NCBI GenBank assembly: GCA_017302635.1
Contig: JAFLCX010000002.1
Coordinates: forward strand, 806,975 to 870,974
Source: Hyphomicrobiales bacterium
Lineage (GTDB): Bacteria; Pseudomonadota; Alphaproteobacteria; Rhizobiales; Beijerinckiaceae
Reading direction: 5' to 3'
DNA: 64,000 nt
The notes below the pieces were generated by a model that saw nothing but the letters and a program-made list of their open reading frames with translations, ran no database searches and had not been told where the DNA came from. Positions within the stretch are counted from its first letter, which is position 1. Every line of letters begins with the position of its first letter. A program made the position numbers and the translations under genes. Shown here piece by piece: positions 34,943-44,389 of the stretch.

Positions 34943-35410
34943 TCACAACCCCAGTTCGGAAAGCCCCGGATGGTTATCCGGTCGACGCCCTTGCGGCCAG
35001 TGGAACTTGCGCTCTTCGGAGCGGATCGGCATGTCGTTGATGGAGGCGAAGCGACGGTCCATCAGGCCGTTTTCGTCGAACTCCCAGTTCTCGTTGCCGT
35101 AGGAGCGATACCATTGGCCGCTATCGTCGTGCCATTCATAAGCGAAGCGCACGGCGATGCGGTTTCCGCCGAAGGTCCAGACTTCCTTGATGAGGCGATA
35201 TTCGAGTTCCCGCGCCCATTTGCGCGTCAGGAACTCGACGATTTGGGCTCGCCCCCGCGGGAATTCGGCGCGGTTCCGCCAGCGGCTGTCCTCGGTGTAG
35301 GCGAGAGAGACGCGGACGGGGTCGCGGCTGTTCCAGGCGTCCTCCGCCATCCGCGCTTTCTGTGCCGCAGTTTCGGCGTTGAACGGGGGCAGGGGCGGGC
35401 GCGCACTCAT
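34943..35410 (-). CDS. NTF2-like protein (DUF1348)
   Basis: A 155-residue protein of the SnoaL/NTF2-like superfamily, DUF1348: [37 protein letters not shown] and [20 protein letters not shown]. The cone-shaped fold often binds or converts small molecules; this family has no established activity. It starts one base from the stop of cyanase, making it the last gene of the cyanate operon, so a role in cyanate or nitrogen metabolism is plausible but unproven. Confidence 0.85.
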   Translation of the reverse strand: MSARPPLPPFNAETAAQKARMAEDAWNSRDPVRVSLAYTEDSRWRNRAEFPRGRAQIVEFLTRKWARELEYRLIKEVWTFGGNRIAVRFAYEWHDDSGQWYRSYGNENWEFDENGLMDRRFASINDMPIRSEERKFHWPQGRRPDNHPGLSELGL

Positions 35411-35411
35411 C

Positions 35412-35900
35412 TCAGGCTTCCTTGAAGCCGTAATCCGGGATGCCCTGCTCGTTGCCGTAATATTTGAAGGGCAGGAACTTGCCGCTCATGGTGATTTTCA
35501 CGCGGTCGCCCTTCGGGTTCGGCTCGCGCTCGAATTCCATATTGAAATCGATGGCCGACATAATCCCGTCGCCGAATTCTTCCTCGATGATCGCCTTCCA
35601 GGCTGGGCCGTTGACGAGAACCAGTTCGTAGAAACGATAGATCAGCGGATCGGTTGGCGGCATCGGCGTGCCACCGCCGCGATAGGGCACCTCGTTGAGC
35701 ATCGCTTCCTCACCTTTCGAGAGCCCGAAGAGCTTGGCGGCTTTCGCGGCGAGGGGCTTGACCAGCTTGTGCTGGCCGAGCAGCGCGCCCACCACGAGAA
35801 CGGGCGACATGCCGCCGATCTCGCCTGTGATATGGGCCCAGCTCCAGCCCTTCTCGCGCTTGATGTCGAGGATTTTTTCCGTGAGATCGGAACGCTTCAT
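35412..35900 (-). CDS. cynS: Cyanate hydratase (cyanase)
   Basis: A 162-residue cyanase that converts cyanate and bicarbonate to ammonia and CO2. The catalytic residues fit the spacing of the E. coli enzyme: Arg89, Glu92 and Ser115 ([12 protein letters not shown] and [10 protein letters not shown]). The N-terminal helical dimerisation part and the C-terminal active domain are complete, and it acts as a decamer in the cytoplasm. It is encoded after a nitrate/cyanate-type ABC transporter in one operon. Confidence 0.97.
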   Translation of the reverse strand: MKRSDLTEKILDIKREKGWSWAHITGEIGGMSPVLVVGALLGQHKLVKPLAAKAAKLFGLSKGEEAMLNEVPYRGGGTPMPPTDPLIYRFYELVLVNGPAWKAIIEEEFGDGIMSAIDFNMEFEREPNPKGDRVKITMSGKFLPFKYYGNEQGIPDYGFKEA

Positions 35901-35933
35901 GGCGTTTGCTCCTTCTTGAAAAGATTGGGGTTT

Positions 35934-36833
35934 TCAGGCGACTTTGCGCCCGTTGGCTTGCGGGGGAGGCACCGGTTGCGGCTGGCCGGCAGGGCGCACC
36001 ACCGGCGGTTTGCGCCGGTCGTAATCAGCCGGAATTTCGCCCTTGAACGTCTTGGACCGCGTGACGAGAAAATCGATCAGGTGATTGCGGATCGCGTAAT
36101 AGCTCGGGTGCTTGTGGATGGCGTTGCGGTCGCGATCCTTCGGCAGCGGATTCTCGACGATCTCAGCGACGAGGGCCTCGGGGCCGTTGGTCATCAGGAT
36201 GATCTTGTCGGCGAGGTAGATCGCCTCATCGACATCATGCGTGATCATGAAGACGGTCTGCCCGGTCTCGATGCAGATTCGGCGCACCTCATCCTGCAAG
36301 GTGCCACGCGTGAGGGCATCGAGTGCCGAGAAGGGTTCGTCCATCAGCAGGATTTTCGGCTCGATGGAGAGCGCACGGGCAATGCCAACGCGCTGCTTCA
36401 TGCCGCCCGAGAGCTGCGAGGGCTTTTTCAGTTCCGAACCCTTGAGGCCGACCTTTTCGATGAACTTCTTGGCGTGTTCCTCGATTTTCGCGCGGCTCCA
36501 GCTCCGCCATTTCGAGGAGACGGCATAGGCGACGTTGCCCAGTACCGTGCGCCACGGCAGCAGCGCATGGCTCTGGAAGATCACGGCGCGATCCAGCGAG
36601 GGACCCTCGATGGCCTTGCCGTCGACAATCGCCGCACCTTCATCCGGCAGATCGAGCCCGGAAAGGATGTTGAGCACGGTCGTCTTTCCGCAACCGGAAT
36701 GGCCGATCATGCAGACGAATTCGCCCTTGGGGATCGAGAACCAGACATCCTCGAACACGGTCGTCTTACCGCCGCCGGGAGCGGCGAAATGGCGCGAGAT
36801 GCCCTCGATCGAGATGAACTTGTCGGTTGCCAT
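35934..36833 (-). CDS. ABC transporter ATPase (cyanate/nitrate type)
   Basis: A 299-residue ATP-binding protein of the NrtD/CynD/TauB type. Walker A is GHSGCGKTT, the signature is [15 protein letters not shown], Walker B is [12 protein letters not shown], and the His switch is in [10 protein letters not shown]. The C-terminal 40 residues are Pro-rich. It powers uptake through the adjacent permease and ends 33 bp before cynS. The start at 36833 gives the normal N-terminus; the upstream in-frame codon overlaps the permease gene. Confidence 0.93.
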   Translation of the reverse strand: MATDKFISIEGISRHFAAPGGGKTTVFEDVWFSIPKGEFVCMIGHSGCGKTTVLNILSGLDLPDEGAAIVDGKAIEGPSLDRAVIFQSHALLPWRTVLGNVAYAVSSKWRSWSRAKIEEHAKKFIEKVGLKGSELKKPSQLSGGMKQRVGIARALSIEPKILLMDEPFSALDALTRGTLQDEVRRICIETGQTVFMITHDVDEAIYLADKIILMTNGPEALVAEIVENPLPKDRDRNAIHKHPSYYAIRNHLIDFLVTRSKTFKGEIPADYDRRKPPVVRPAGQPQPVPPPQANGRKVA

Positions 36834-36837
36834 CGCC

Positions 36838-37680
36838 TCACTCCGGGAAATGCACGGCGCGGGCGACGCGCGCCAGGGCCTGATCGAGCAGCATGCCGAC
36901 AAGGCCGATGACAAGGATCGAAGTGATCACGTTGGTGATCGAGAGATTGTTCCACTCGTTCCAGACGAAGTAGCCGATACCGGTGCCGCCCACGAGCATC
37001 TCGGCGGCGACAATCACCAGCCAGGCAATGCCGATCGAGATGCGCATGCCGGTGACGATGGTTGGTGCAGCAGCAGGCAGAATGACCGTAAAAGCGCGGC
37101 GGAAGGTGCCGACTTCCAGCGTGCGGGCCACATTCACCCATTCCTTGCGCACGCTCGCAACCCCAAAGGCCGTGTTGATCAGCATCGGCCAGAGCGAGCA
37201 GATGAAAATCACGAAGATCGAGGAGATTGCGCTGTCCTTGATGGTGTAGAGGGCCAGAGGCATCCAGGCGAGCGGCGAGACGGGTTTCAGCACCTGAATG
37301 AACGGATCGAGCGCCTTGCTCATCAGCGGCGACATGCCGATCAGGAAGCCCAGCGGCAAAGCCACCACGATCGCGAGCGCATAGCCCAGCATCACACGCC
37401 CGATGGAATAGGCGAGCTGGATTCCAATGCCCTTGTCATTCGGGCCCTTGTCGTAGAACGGATCCTTCAGGTGGCTCCAGATTTTCGCGATCACGTCGAG
37501 TGGGCCCGGCATGGCGGATTTACCCTGCGTGGCTGAAAGCCCCATCAGCTTCGCGTATTCCGGGTCCATCGCCTGCGTCTGGCTGGTGCCGGAAACGGCG
37601 AGGTGCCAGGCCAGACCAAAGGTCAGCAGGATGCCAAGCGAGACGATCCACGCTCGCGCCGTCAGGTTCGATTTGGGCAT
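36838..37680 (-). CDS. ABC transporter permease (cyanate/nitrate type)
   Basis: A 280-residue inner-membrane permease with about six transmembrane segments. The EAA loop is around [20 protein letters not shown]. It resembles NrtB/CynB/SsuC. The gene lies 3 bp after the binding-protein stop and 4 bp before the ATPase start. Confidence 0.93.
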   Translation of the reverse strand: MPKSNLTARAWIVSLGILLTFGLAWHLAVSGTSQTQAMDPEYAKLMGLSATQGKSAMPGPLDVIAKIWSHLKDPFYDKGPNDKGIGIQLAYSIGRVMLGYALAIVVALPLGFLIGMSPLMSKALDPFIQVLKPVSPLAWMPLALYTIKDSAISSIFVIFICSLWPMLINTAFGVASVRKEWVNVARTLEVGTFRRAFTVILPAAAPTIVTGMRISIGIAWLVIVAAEMLVGGTGIGYFVWNEWNNLSITNVITSILVIGLVGMLLDQALARVARAVHFPE

Positions 37681-37683
37681 ATG

Positions 37684-39066
37684 TCAGGTCCGCTTGATCT
37701 TGAACGAGGCGAGATAGTCTTCCGGCTTCGCCGGATCGAAAGTCTTGCCCATCACCACAAAGCTTTTCGTCGTGGAGGTCGGCGGCGTGAGGCCCGCTTC
37801 CTTCATGAGTTTGGCGGCATCGGTCGCGAGGTAGACCTGCTTGGCCACGGCGGCATAATCGATGTCGCCTTTGATCTGCCCCCAGCGCTTCATCTGCGTG
37901 AGAATCCAGATCGCGAAACTCTCCCACGGAAAGGGATCGAACTGGATGCGGTTTGCATCCCGCTTCACCGCACCGAGGCCATCAGCGTAGGTGCCGGTGA
38001 GAATCTGCTCGAGCACGATCTGCGGCTGGTTGAGGTAGTTGGTGGGTGCGATGGCTTCCGCGATCTGCTTGCGGTTTTCGGCCTTCTGCGCGAAGGCGGT
38101 GGCCTCGATGATGCCGCGCAGCAGCGCCGCATAGGTGTTCGGCATCGTGGTCACGAATTCACGGCTCACGGCAAAGGCGCAGCAGGGGTGGCCATCCCAC
38201 AATTCCTTCGAGAGGATGTGGATGAAGCCGACACCATCGAACACCGCGCGCTGGTTGAACGGATCCGGCCCGAGGAAGCCATCAATGTTGTCGGCACGCA
38301 GGTTTGCGACCATTTCGGGCGGCGGCACCGAGCGGATCTGCACATCAGTGTCAGGGTCGAGGCCCGCTTCCGCGAGGTAGTAGCGCAGCAGGTAATTGTG
38401 CATCGAGTAATCGAAGGGCACCGCGAATTTGAAGCCCTTCCACTGCTTCGGATCGCGCTTGTCCTTGTGCTTCATGGCGAGCGTGATCGCCTGGCCGTTG
38501 ATGTTCTCGACCGCCGGCATGGTGTAGGGCGTGGGGTTGGAGCCCACACCGAGCGAGATCGCCAGCGGCATTGGGGCGAGCATGTGCGCGGCGTCGTATT
38601 CCTTGTTCAAGGTCTTGTCGCGGATCACCGCCCAACCGGCGGTCTTGATCACCTCCACATTGAGGCCCTGCTTGGAATAGAACCCCATCGGATGCGCCAT
38701 GATGATCGGCGTCGCACAGGTGATCGGGATAAAGCCGACCTTGAGGTCTTTTTTCTCGATCGGCCCGGTCTGCGCCAGCACATCGGTTGCGGTGCCGATC
38801 GGGAAGAAGGTCGCAAGTGCGGCGGCGGCGGTCGAAGCGCCAACAGCCTTGAGAAAAGCGCGACGCTCGGCATCGACCGGGAACATCGCGCGCATCACGG
38901 CGGCTTCGACGACTCGGCGGAAACGCCCCTCGTCGTTTGTGAGCGGGGTTTCGACGGTTTCAGCGCTGATCGCGCGCTCGTGCTCGGCCTGCGAATGATG
39001 CTTGCCGCAGATGCAGCCTTTCATGAAGCGCACGGCGCTGGAGAACGGATTCGAGAATGTCGACAT
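37684..39066 (-). CDS. Tat-exported nitrate/cyanate-type binding protein with a Cys/His-rich N-terminal extension
   Basis: About 460 residues of the CmpA/NrtA family. The first 60 residues form an extension with C18-x-C20 and several His (GCICGKHHSQAEH). A Tat motif follows (ERRAFLKAVGAS, Arg68-Arg69) with a hydrophobic stretch to LAQ; the mature binding protein begins near 98 (KKDLKVGFIPITCATPIIMA). The long pre-Tat extension is unusual for a normal signal peptide and could bind a metal or chaperone. The ATG at 39066 is backed by GGAGGAGG, and a sigma-54 promoter lies about 35 bp upstream. Cyanate is the likely substrate because cynS is in the operon. Confidence 0.9.
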   Translation of the reverse strand: MSTFSNPFSSAVRFMKGCICGKHHSQAEHERAISAETVETPLTNDEGRFRRVVEAAVMRAMFPVDAERRAFLKAVGASTAAAALATFFPIGTATDVLAQTGPIEKKDLKVGFIPITCATPIIMAHPMGFYSKQGLNVEVIKTAGWAVIRDKTLNKEYDAAHMLAPMPLAISLGVGSNPTPYTMPAVENINGQAITLAMKHKDKRDPKQWKGFKFAVPFDYSMHNYLLRYYLAEAGLDPDTDVQIRSVPPPEMVANLRADNIDGFLGPDPFNQRAVFDGVGFIHILSKELWDGHPCCAFAVSREFVTTMPNTYAALLRGIIEATAFAQKAENRKQIAEAIAPTNYLNQPQIVLEQILTGTYADGLGAVKRDANRIQFDPFPWESFAIWILTQMKRWGQIKGDIDYAAVAKQVYLATDAAKLMKEAGLTPPTSTTKSFVVMGKTFDPAKPEDYLASFKIKRT

Positions 39067-39100
39067 GGTGCCTCCTCCGAAAAAACCTGAAGAGAAGGTT

Positions 39101-39116
39101 AGCAAGCCCCATGCCA
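39101..39116 (-). promoter_or_regulatory. Sigma-54 promoter of the cyanate operon
   Basis: The minus strand reads TGGCATGGGGCTTGCT, a near-consensus -24/-12 element: GG and GC are exactly 10 nt apart. Transcription should start near 39090, about 24 bases before the first ATG. The divergent gene encodes a sigma-54 activator. Confidence 0.82.
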
Positions 39117-39185
39117 GCGGGCCCAGATAGGTGATCTGGACGTGTTTTTGCGCGTTCCGAGCTTTCCAAAGACCTTCGCGCATGC

Positions 39186-39237
39186 TACGAAATTTCGTAA
39201 ATGACGAGAAATCGTAATGTCGCATCGAAATATCGTA
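39186..39237. promoter_or_regulatory. Three palindromic activator sites
   Basis: TACGAAATTTCGTA (39186-39199) is a perfect palindrome. Two related copies follow: GACGAGAAATCGTA (39203-39216) and ATCGAAATATCGTA (39224-39237). Centres are 17 and 21 bp apart, and 80-125 bp upstream of the sigma-54 promoter. They overlap the start of the regulator gene at 39217, so they may also be autoregulatory. Confidence 0.75.
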
Positions 39238-41130
39238 GTTCTCGAGCAGGGTGATCCGGCCTCGGTGCTGGGGCTCGCCTTCGAATGCGCGGCTGATCCG
39301 ACCCTCGTGATCGACCCCTCGTGTGATCGCATCATCGATGCCAACGCCCATGCGGCGGAGCTTCTGGGCTATTCACGCGAGGCGTTGCGCGAAATGCGCG
39401 CCAGTGCGCTGCATCCGGGGCAATTGCCGGCTCTTGTCGTGTTTTCCGAGGCGACCACCACGAAGGGGCGTTACTGGACGCATGCGCTGTCGCCGCGTCA
39501 TGCCGAGGGGCATCTCCTCAAACTCGAATATTCCGCCGCGGCGATCCCCGTTGGAGGGGCTTCCTGGCTGCTGGTGACACTTCAGGATATTCACGAGCGC
39601 CAACGGCGACTGATCGATCGCGAGGCCGACCTCTTCATGCGCGAGGGCGTCGAGGAATGGCAGCGCGCGGAGCGGTTTTTCCAGGATATCGAACGCGAGA
39701 ACCGCCTGATCCTGAGTGCGGCGGGTGAGGGGATTTACGGCGTGAATGCCGAGGGCATCACGACCTTCGTCAACCCGGCAGCCGAGCGCATGCTCGGCTA
39801 TGCCGCGCGTGAGCTGGTGGGCCGGAACATGCATGATGCGGTTCATCACACCCATTCCGATGGCCGGCACTACGCGAACCATGATTGTCCGATCTACGCG
39901 GCTTTTCGCGACGGAGCGATCAGGCAAGTCGATACAGAGGTGTTCTGGCGCAAGGACGGTACGCCGTTCCATGTCGAATACACCTCCACCCCGATCCGCG
40001 AGCGCGGCAAGTTGCTCGGTGCTGTGATCGTGTTTCGCGACATCACCCTGCGCCGTGAGTCGGAGGAGAAGTTGCGTACGGCTCTCGCCGAGGTGGATCG
40101 GCTGCGCGAGCGGCTGGAGCAGGAAAACGCCTATCTTCAGGAGGAGATACGCTCCGAGACCGGCTATCGCGGCCTGATTGGCAAGAGCGCGGCGATCGCG
40201 AAGACCGCGAGCCAGATTGAACTCGTGGCGCAGACCGACGCGACGGTGCTGATCACGGGCGAGTCCGGCACCGGCAAGAGCCTCGTGGCGCATGCGATCC
40301 ACGAAGCGAGCCGGCGCGCCGGAAGACCACTGATCCGCGTCAACTGCGCCGCGATCCCGCGTGAATTGTTCGAGAGCGAGTTTTTCGGCCATGCCAAGGG
40401 CGCGTTCACAGGGGCGATCCGCGATCGTGTGGGTCGGTTCGAACTGGCCGATGGCGGGACGATCTTCCTCGATGAAGTGGGCGAGATTCCGCTCGAGCTA
40501 CAAGGCAAGTTGTTGCGCGTGCTGCAGGAAAAGCAACTCGAACGCGTAGGCGAGGAGCGCACGCGCTCCACCGATGTGCGCATCATCGCCGCGACCAACC
40601 GCTCCTTGAAGGAGGATGTGAAAGCGGGCCGGTTCCGCGAGGATCTCTACTACCGGCTCGATGTCTTTCCGATCAGCTGCGTGCCCCTGCGCGAGCGTCC
40701 GGAGGATATTCCGCTCCTGGCACAACACGCGCTCGAGGGGGCGATCCGGAAACTGAACATTCCGCCGGTCCGTCTCTCGCGTGGCGATATCGAGCGTCTC
40801 ATGCGTTACGATTGGCCGGGCAACGTGCGCGAACTCGAAAACGCGATCGAACGCGCCGCCATTCTTGCGACGCAGGGTCAGTTGCGTTTCGACCTGCCCG
40901 ATATCGGTGCTCCTGCCGACACCTTGCGATCACTCGCACCGGATACCGTCCCGCCCGTCATTCTCACCGACGACGAACGCCGTACGCGCGACCGCCGCTC
41001 CATCGAGGCAGCGTTGTTTGCGTGCAAGGGGCGCATCTTCGGCGAGAATGGCGCCGCGCGCCTGCTGGGTGTGCCGCCGACAACCCTGATTTCGCGGATG
41101 AAAAAGCACGGAATCGCGCGGCAACGATGA
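39217..41130 (+). CDS. Sigma-54-dependent activator with two PAS domains
   Basis: A 637-residue enhancer-binding protein. Two PAS domains (about 15-125 and 165-285) are followed by a coiled-coil (about 285-320) and an AAA+ core (325-555). The core has Walker A GESGTGKS, the sigma-54 loop GAFTGA, Walker B TIFLDEVGE, and DWPGNVRELENA. The C-terminal helix-turn-helix is ENGAARLLGVPPTTLISRMK. It lacks a REC domain, so the signal is probably sensed through the PAS domains. It is divergent from the cyanate operon with its binding sites between, and is the likely activator. The upstream TACGAAATTTCGTA copies overlap its own start. Confidence 0.93.
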   Translation: MSHRNIVVLEQGDPASVLGLAFECAADPTLVIDPSCDRIIDANAHAAELLGYSREALREMRASALHPGQLPALVVFSEATTTKGRYWTHALSPRHAEGHLLKLEYSAAAIPVGGASWLLVTLQDIHERQRRLIDREADLFMREGVEEWQRAERFFQDIERENRLILSAAGEGIYGVNAEGITTFVNPAAERMLGYAARELVGRNMHDAVHHTHSDGRHYANHDCPIYAAFRDGAIRQVDTEVFWRKDGTPFHVEYTSTPIRERGKLLGAVIVFRDITLRRESEEKLRTALAEVDRLRERLEQENAYLQEEIRSETGYRGLIGKSAAIAKTASQIELVAQTDATVLITGESGTGKSLVAHAIHEASRRAGRPLIRVNCAAIPRELFESEFFGHAKGAFTGAIRDRVGRFELADGGTIFLDEVGEIPLELQGKLLRVLQEKQLERVGEERTRSTDVRIIAATNRSLKEDVKAGRFREDLYYRLDVFPISCVPLRERPEDIPLLAQHALEGAIRKLNIPPVRLSRGDIERLMRYDWPGNVRELENAIERAAILATQGQLRFDLPDIGAPADTLRSLAPDTVPPVILTDDERRTRDRRSIEAALFACKGRIFGENGAARLLGVPPTTLISRMKKHGIARQR

Positions 41131-42207
41131 TCATGGGGTCGGCGTGATCTCGCTGAATGCGATCTTCTGCTGCCGCACGACCTCACCATTCATGCTCCGT
41201 AGGGAAAGCGTGACTTGTGCCGCCCACCAGTCGATATCGATAGTGCCGAAATTCACCGCTCCGAAAAGCGGGCCGATGCGGTTAGGGCCATCCTCTTTCG
41301 CAGCGGAAAAGAACTGCGTCAGGCCGCTCGAGGTGATGTCATAAATCGGATAGGGCGTGCTCTTCGTTTCGCGATAGATCGCGCCGATATGCCGGTCGCC
41401 CGAGATCACGATAACGCGCCCCGCCTTGGTCTCGCGCACCAGATCGTAGAATTTCGTGCGCTCGCGCGGGAAATTGCCCCAGCGTTCCCAGCCATGTCCG
41501 TCCGCAACGAGCTGGATGGATGAGACGACAATCCGCAAATCGGCCGGTTCCTTCAGGCGTTCGGCCAGCCAGCTCCACTGTTCGGCGCCCAGAACAGTTT
41601 TTTCAGGTGAATCGTCCGGCACATATCGCTCGCGCCCCGGAGCGCCGCGCTGATCGGTGATTTTCAGCGGCGACCGGAAGTAACGTGTATCCAGCAGGAT
41701 CACCTGCACGCGCTGGCCTTCCGGCCCGAAATTGACCGAGTGGTAGACGCCGGGCCGGGTGCGGCGAGGGTCGCTGGCGGGAAGTTTCCAGAAGCTGGCA
41801 AAAAGCTTCTGAGCCTCCTGCTTGTGGACGAAATCGGCGCCGGAGTCGTTCTTGCCGTAATCATGGTCATCCCAAGTGGCGAGATGGGGCACGTTGTTAC
41901 GCAATTCGCGCAGATCCGGGTTCATGGCGGCCCGGTTATAGGCAAGGGTGAGGCTTTCGATGAGGCGGCTGTCATCGGTCACCGGCTTGCCGTTGAGATA
42001 ATCGCCATAGACATTGTCGCCTGCGAACAGGAACAGTTCGGGTTTGTAGGCCTGCACCGCCGCCCAGATCGGCTGATCACGCTCCTGATGAGCGCAGGAG
42101 CCGAATGCGATGCGGGTGAGCACCTGGTTGGGCTGACCATTGGTCTGGGCGAGGGCGAAGACCGGCCACAGGGCGAGCATCGCAAGGAGAAGAAGTCTGC
42201 GGGGCAT
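41131..42207 (-). CDS. PhoD-type alkaline phosphatase/phosphodiesterase
   Basis: A 358-residue exported metallophosphoesterase. An N-terminal signal peptide (RRLLLLAMLALWPVFALAQ) is followed by the PhoD-like catalytic fold: FGSCAHQERDQPIW, FAGDNVYGDYL, TWDDHDYGKND and VISGDRHIGAIYR, which supply the metal ligands. It should hydrolyse phosphate esters in the periplasm. Its Arg-rich start is not a canonical Tat motif. GGAGAACTCCC precedes ATG 42207. The stop abuts the regulator gene stop on the other strand. Confidence 0.9.
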   Translation of the reverse strand: MPRRLLLLAMLALWPVFALAQTNGQPNQVLTRIAFGSCAHQERDQPIWAAVQAYKPELFLFAGDNVYGDYLNGKPVTDDSRLIESLTLAYNRAAMNPDLRELRNNVPHLATWDDHDYGKNDSGADFVHKQEAQKLFASFWKLPASDPRRTRPGVYHSVNFGPEGQRVQVILLDTRYFRSPLKITDQRGAPGRERYVPDDSPEKTVLGAEQWSWLAERLKEPADLRIVVSSIQLVADGHGWERWGNFPRERTKFYDLVRETKAGRVIVISGDRHIGAIYRETKSTPYPIYDITSSGLTQFFSAAKEDGPNRIGPLFGAVNFGTIDIDWWAAQVTLSLRSMNGEVVRQQKIAFSEITPTP

Positions 42208-42400
42208 GGGAGTTCTCCGGTCGGGGGCAGACACGCAGACTGCACGGCCTGGTCGCGCCCGACAATCCTTGACACCGAATTTGTCACCAGAACCGCATCG
42301 CCATGATGACGAATGGGTGCATGAGAGAAATTGATTGGTTTTGGGCGCGGAACTGGACAACATTTCTTGCAGTTCCGCCCCTCCAGCACCGGATTCTCTC

Positions 42401-43057
42401 ATGATCACGATTTACGGCGTTTCCCGCAGCCGCGCCACGCGCAATATCTGGCTGATGAACGAGTTGGGCCAGCCGTTCAAGCAGGTGCCGGTCATTCAGG
42501 CCTACAGGCTTGCCAACCCCGATGCTCCGGATGCGCCGCTGAACACGCACTCTCCCGCTTTTCTTGCGGTGAACCCCAACGGGCACATCCCTTCGATGCA
42601 GGACGGCGAGCTGGTGCTGCATGAATCGCTGGCGATCAACCTCTATCTTGCGCGCAAATTCGGCGGGCCGGTTGCTCCGGCGACGGTCGCGGAAGAGGGC
42701 GAATGTGCGATGTGGACCCTTTGGGCGGCGACCGAGGCCGAGCCACACGCGATCCAGATCCTTTATCATCGCGTCATGAAGCAGGGTGACGAGCGCAAGC
42801 CAGCCCTTGCCGATGCGGCCGAGGAGGCATTGCGCGCGCCGTTCCGCGTGCTTGATGCTGCGCTGGCAAAAACGGGCTATCTGGTCGGCGGGCGTTTCAC
42901 GGTAGCGGATATCAATGTGTCGGAGGTGGTCCGGTATGCTCAGGCGGCACCCGCCCTGTTTGACGCTGCTCCTCGCGTGAAAGCGTGGCTGGAGACCTTG
43001 CATGCGCGGCCCGGCTTCAAGGCCATGATGGACAGGCGCATGGCCGAACCGGCGTGA
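42401..43057 (+). CDS. Glutathione S-transferase family protein
   Basis: A 218-residue GST. The thioredoxin-like N-terminal half (ITIYGVSRSRATRNIWLMNE) contains the usual Ser cluster but no Cys at the active site. PNGHIPSMQDGELVLHESLA is the glutathione-binding region. The all-helical C-terminal half is complete (YLVGGRFTVADINVSEVVRY). It likely conjugates glutathione or acts as an isomerase on unknown substrates. ATG 42401 fits the family start. Confidence 0.9.
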   Translation: MITIYGVSRSRATRNIWLMNELGQPFKQVPVIQAYRLANPDAPDAPLNTHSPAFLAVNPNGHIPSMQDGELVLHESLAINLYLARKFGGPVAPATVAEEGECAMWTLWAATEAEPHAIQILYHRVMKQGDERKPALADAAEEALRAPFRVLDAALAKTGYLVGGRFTVADINVSEVVRYAQAAPALFDAAPRVKAWLETLHARPGFKAMMDRRMAEPA

Positions 43058-43301
43058 AATCGGGGTCGCATCGCACCGGTTTCGATGCAGGGATTGTAAC
43101 GTCCGGGGCCGTGAACGTCAGAAAATTCGGGTTGTAAGCCGCTGAATTCGCGTCTTCGATCGAAAGATTGCATGGATTGGCTTTCGTGATTGCCAGCCCG
43201 GAATGACGCTCATACTCTCGAAACCAGCGGAACGGCATGCATGTTCTGCATGAAATCCAGGGGGCGATGGAACGCCCTCACCAAACGGGGAGACCACAAG
43301 A

Positions 43302-44267
43302 ATGATGATTTCTCGCAGAGAAGCACTGGCGGGTGCAGCAGCCCTTTCGGCGCTGGTGGCGGCAGGCGGCCCGGCCAGGGCACAGGCCAAGTTCTTCCGG
43401 ATCGGCACGGGCGGTACCGGCGGCACCTATTACCCGATCGGCGGCATTATCGCGAACGCCATTTCGAGCGACAAGGTCAATGCCAGCGCGGTTGCGACGA
43501 ACGGCTCGGTCGCGAACGTGAACGCGATTGCCGGCGGCAACTCGGAATCGGGCTTCAGCCAGGCCGATGTTGCCACCTGGGCCTATACCGGCACCGGAAT
43601 CTGGGAAGGCCGCCCGAAGATCGACGAGTTGCGTGCCATCGCCAATCTCTATCCAGAGACGGTGCATGTGGTGGCCCGCAAGGGGCTTGGCGCGAAGTCG
43701 ATCGCTGACCTGAAGGGCAAGCGTATCTCGATCGACGAACCGGGCTCGGGCTCATTGGTCAACGCGCGCGAAATCCTTGCCATGTACGGCATCCGGATGG
43801 CGGATTTCAAAGCCGAGAACCTCAAGCCGGGTCCGGCGATCGACAAGATCAAGGACGGCGGCCTCGACGCGTTCTTCTTCACCGGTGGCTATCCGTTCGG
43901 CGCCCTGACCGAGCTTGCGGCGACGCATGGTTTCGAGCTGCTGCCGATTGATGGCCCGCAGGCTGTCGCTCTCAAGAACCGTTTCGGCTTCTTCTCGGAC
44001 GATACGATCCCGGATGGCGCCTACAAGGATATCAAGGGCGTGAAATCGCTCGCGGTCGGTGCCCAGTGGGTGACTTCCTCGAAGATTGCCGATGATCTCG
44101 TCTATGAGGTCACCAAGGCGCTCTGGAGCGACAAGACCCGCGCTGCGCTCGATGGCGGCCACGCCAAGGGCAAGTCGATCACACGGGCGACGGCGCTCAC
44201 GGGCCTCGGCATTCCACTGCATGCGGGCGCGGAGAAATTCTACAAGGAAGCGGGCCTCAAGACCTGA
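43302..44267 (+). CDS. TAXI-type TRAP transporter binding protein
   Basis: A 321-residue periplasmic binding protein. A signal peptide with a twin-Arg (SRREALAGAAALSALVAAGG) is followed by the TAXI hallmark FRIGTGGTGGTYYPIGGIIA. DADVA-type and GSGSLVNAREIL motifs are present. The membrane half is encoded 122 bp downstream. The operon continues into paaX, so phenylacetate or a related aromatic acid is a possible ligand. ATG has GGGGAG upstream. Confidence 0.93.
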   Translation: MMISRREALAGAAALSALVAAGGPARAQAKFFRIGTGGTGGTYYPIGGIIANAISSDKVNASAVATNGSVANVNAIAGGNSESGFSQADVATWAYTGTGIWEGRPKIDELRAIANLYPETVHVVARKGLGAKSIADLKGKRISIDEPGSGSLVNAREILAMYGIRMADFKAENLKPGPAIDKIKDGGLDAFFFTGGYPFGALTELAATHGFELLPIDGPQAVALKNRFGFFSDDTIPDGAYKDIKGVKSLAVGAQWVTSSKIADDLVYEVTKALWSDKTRAALDGGHAKGKSITRATALTGLGIPLHAGAEKFYKEAGLKT

Positions 44268-44288
44268 GGCGGTTTTCCCGCAAATTTG

Positions 44289-44325
44289 CCCGTGCGGGGC
44301 TGGATATTCCCTCCGCGCGGGTTTT
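44289..44325 (+). terminator. Leaky terminator/attenuator between binding protein and permease
   Basis: CCCGTGCGG pairs with CCGCGCGGG (one G-T pair) around a 15-nt loop, then TTTT. Sitting inside the operon, it would let the binding protein be made in excess over the membrane subunit. Confidence 0.55.
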
Positions 44326-44389
44326 CCATGGATTTGAAGCCGGATCGAAGCGGCAGCTCTGATCACGGCCAAAGGGGGAGGCTCGACGC

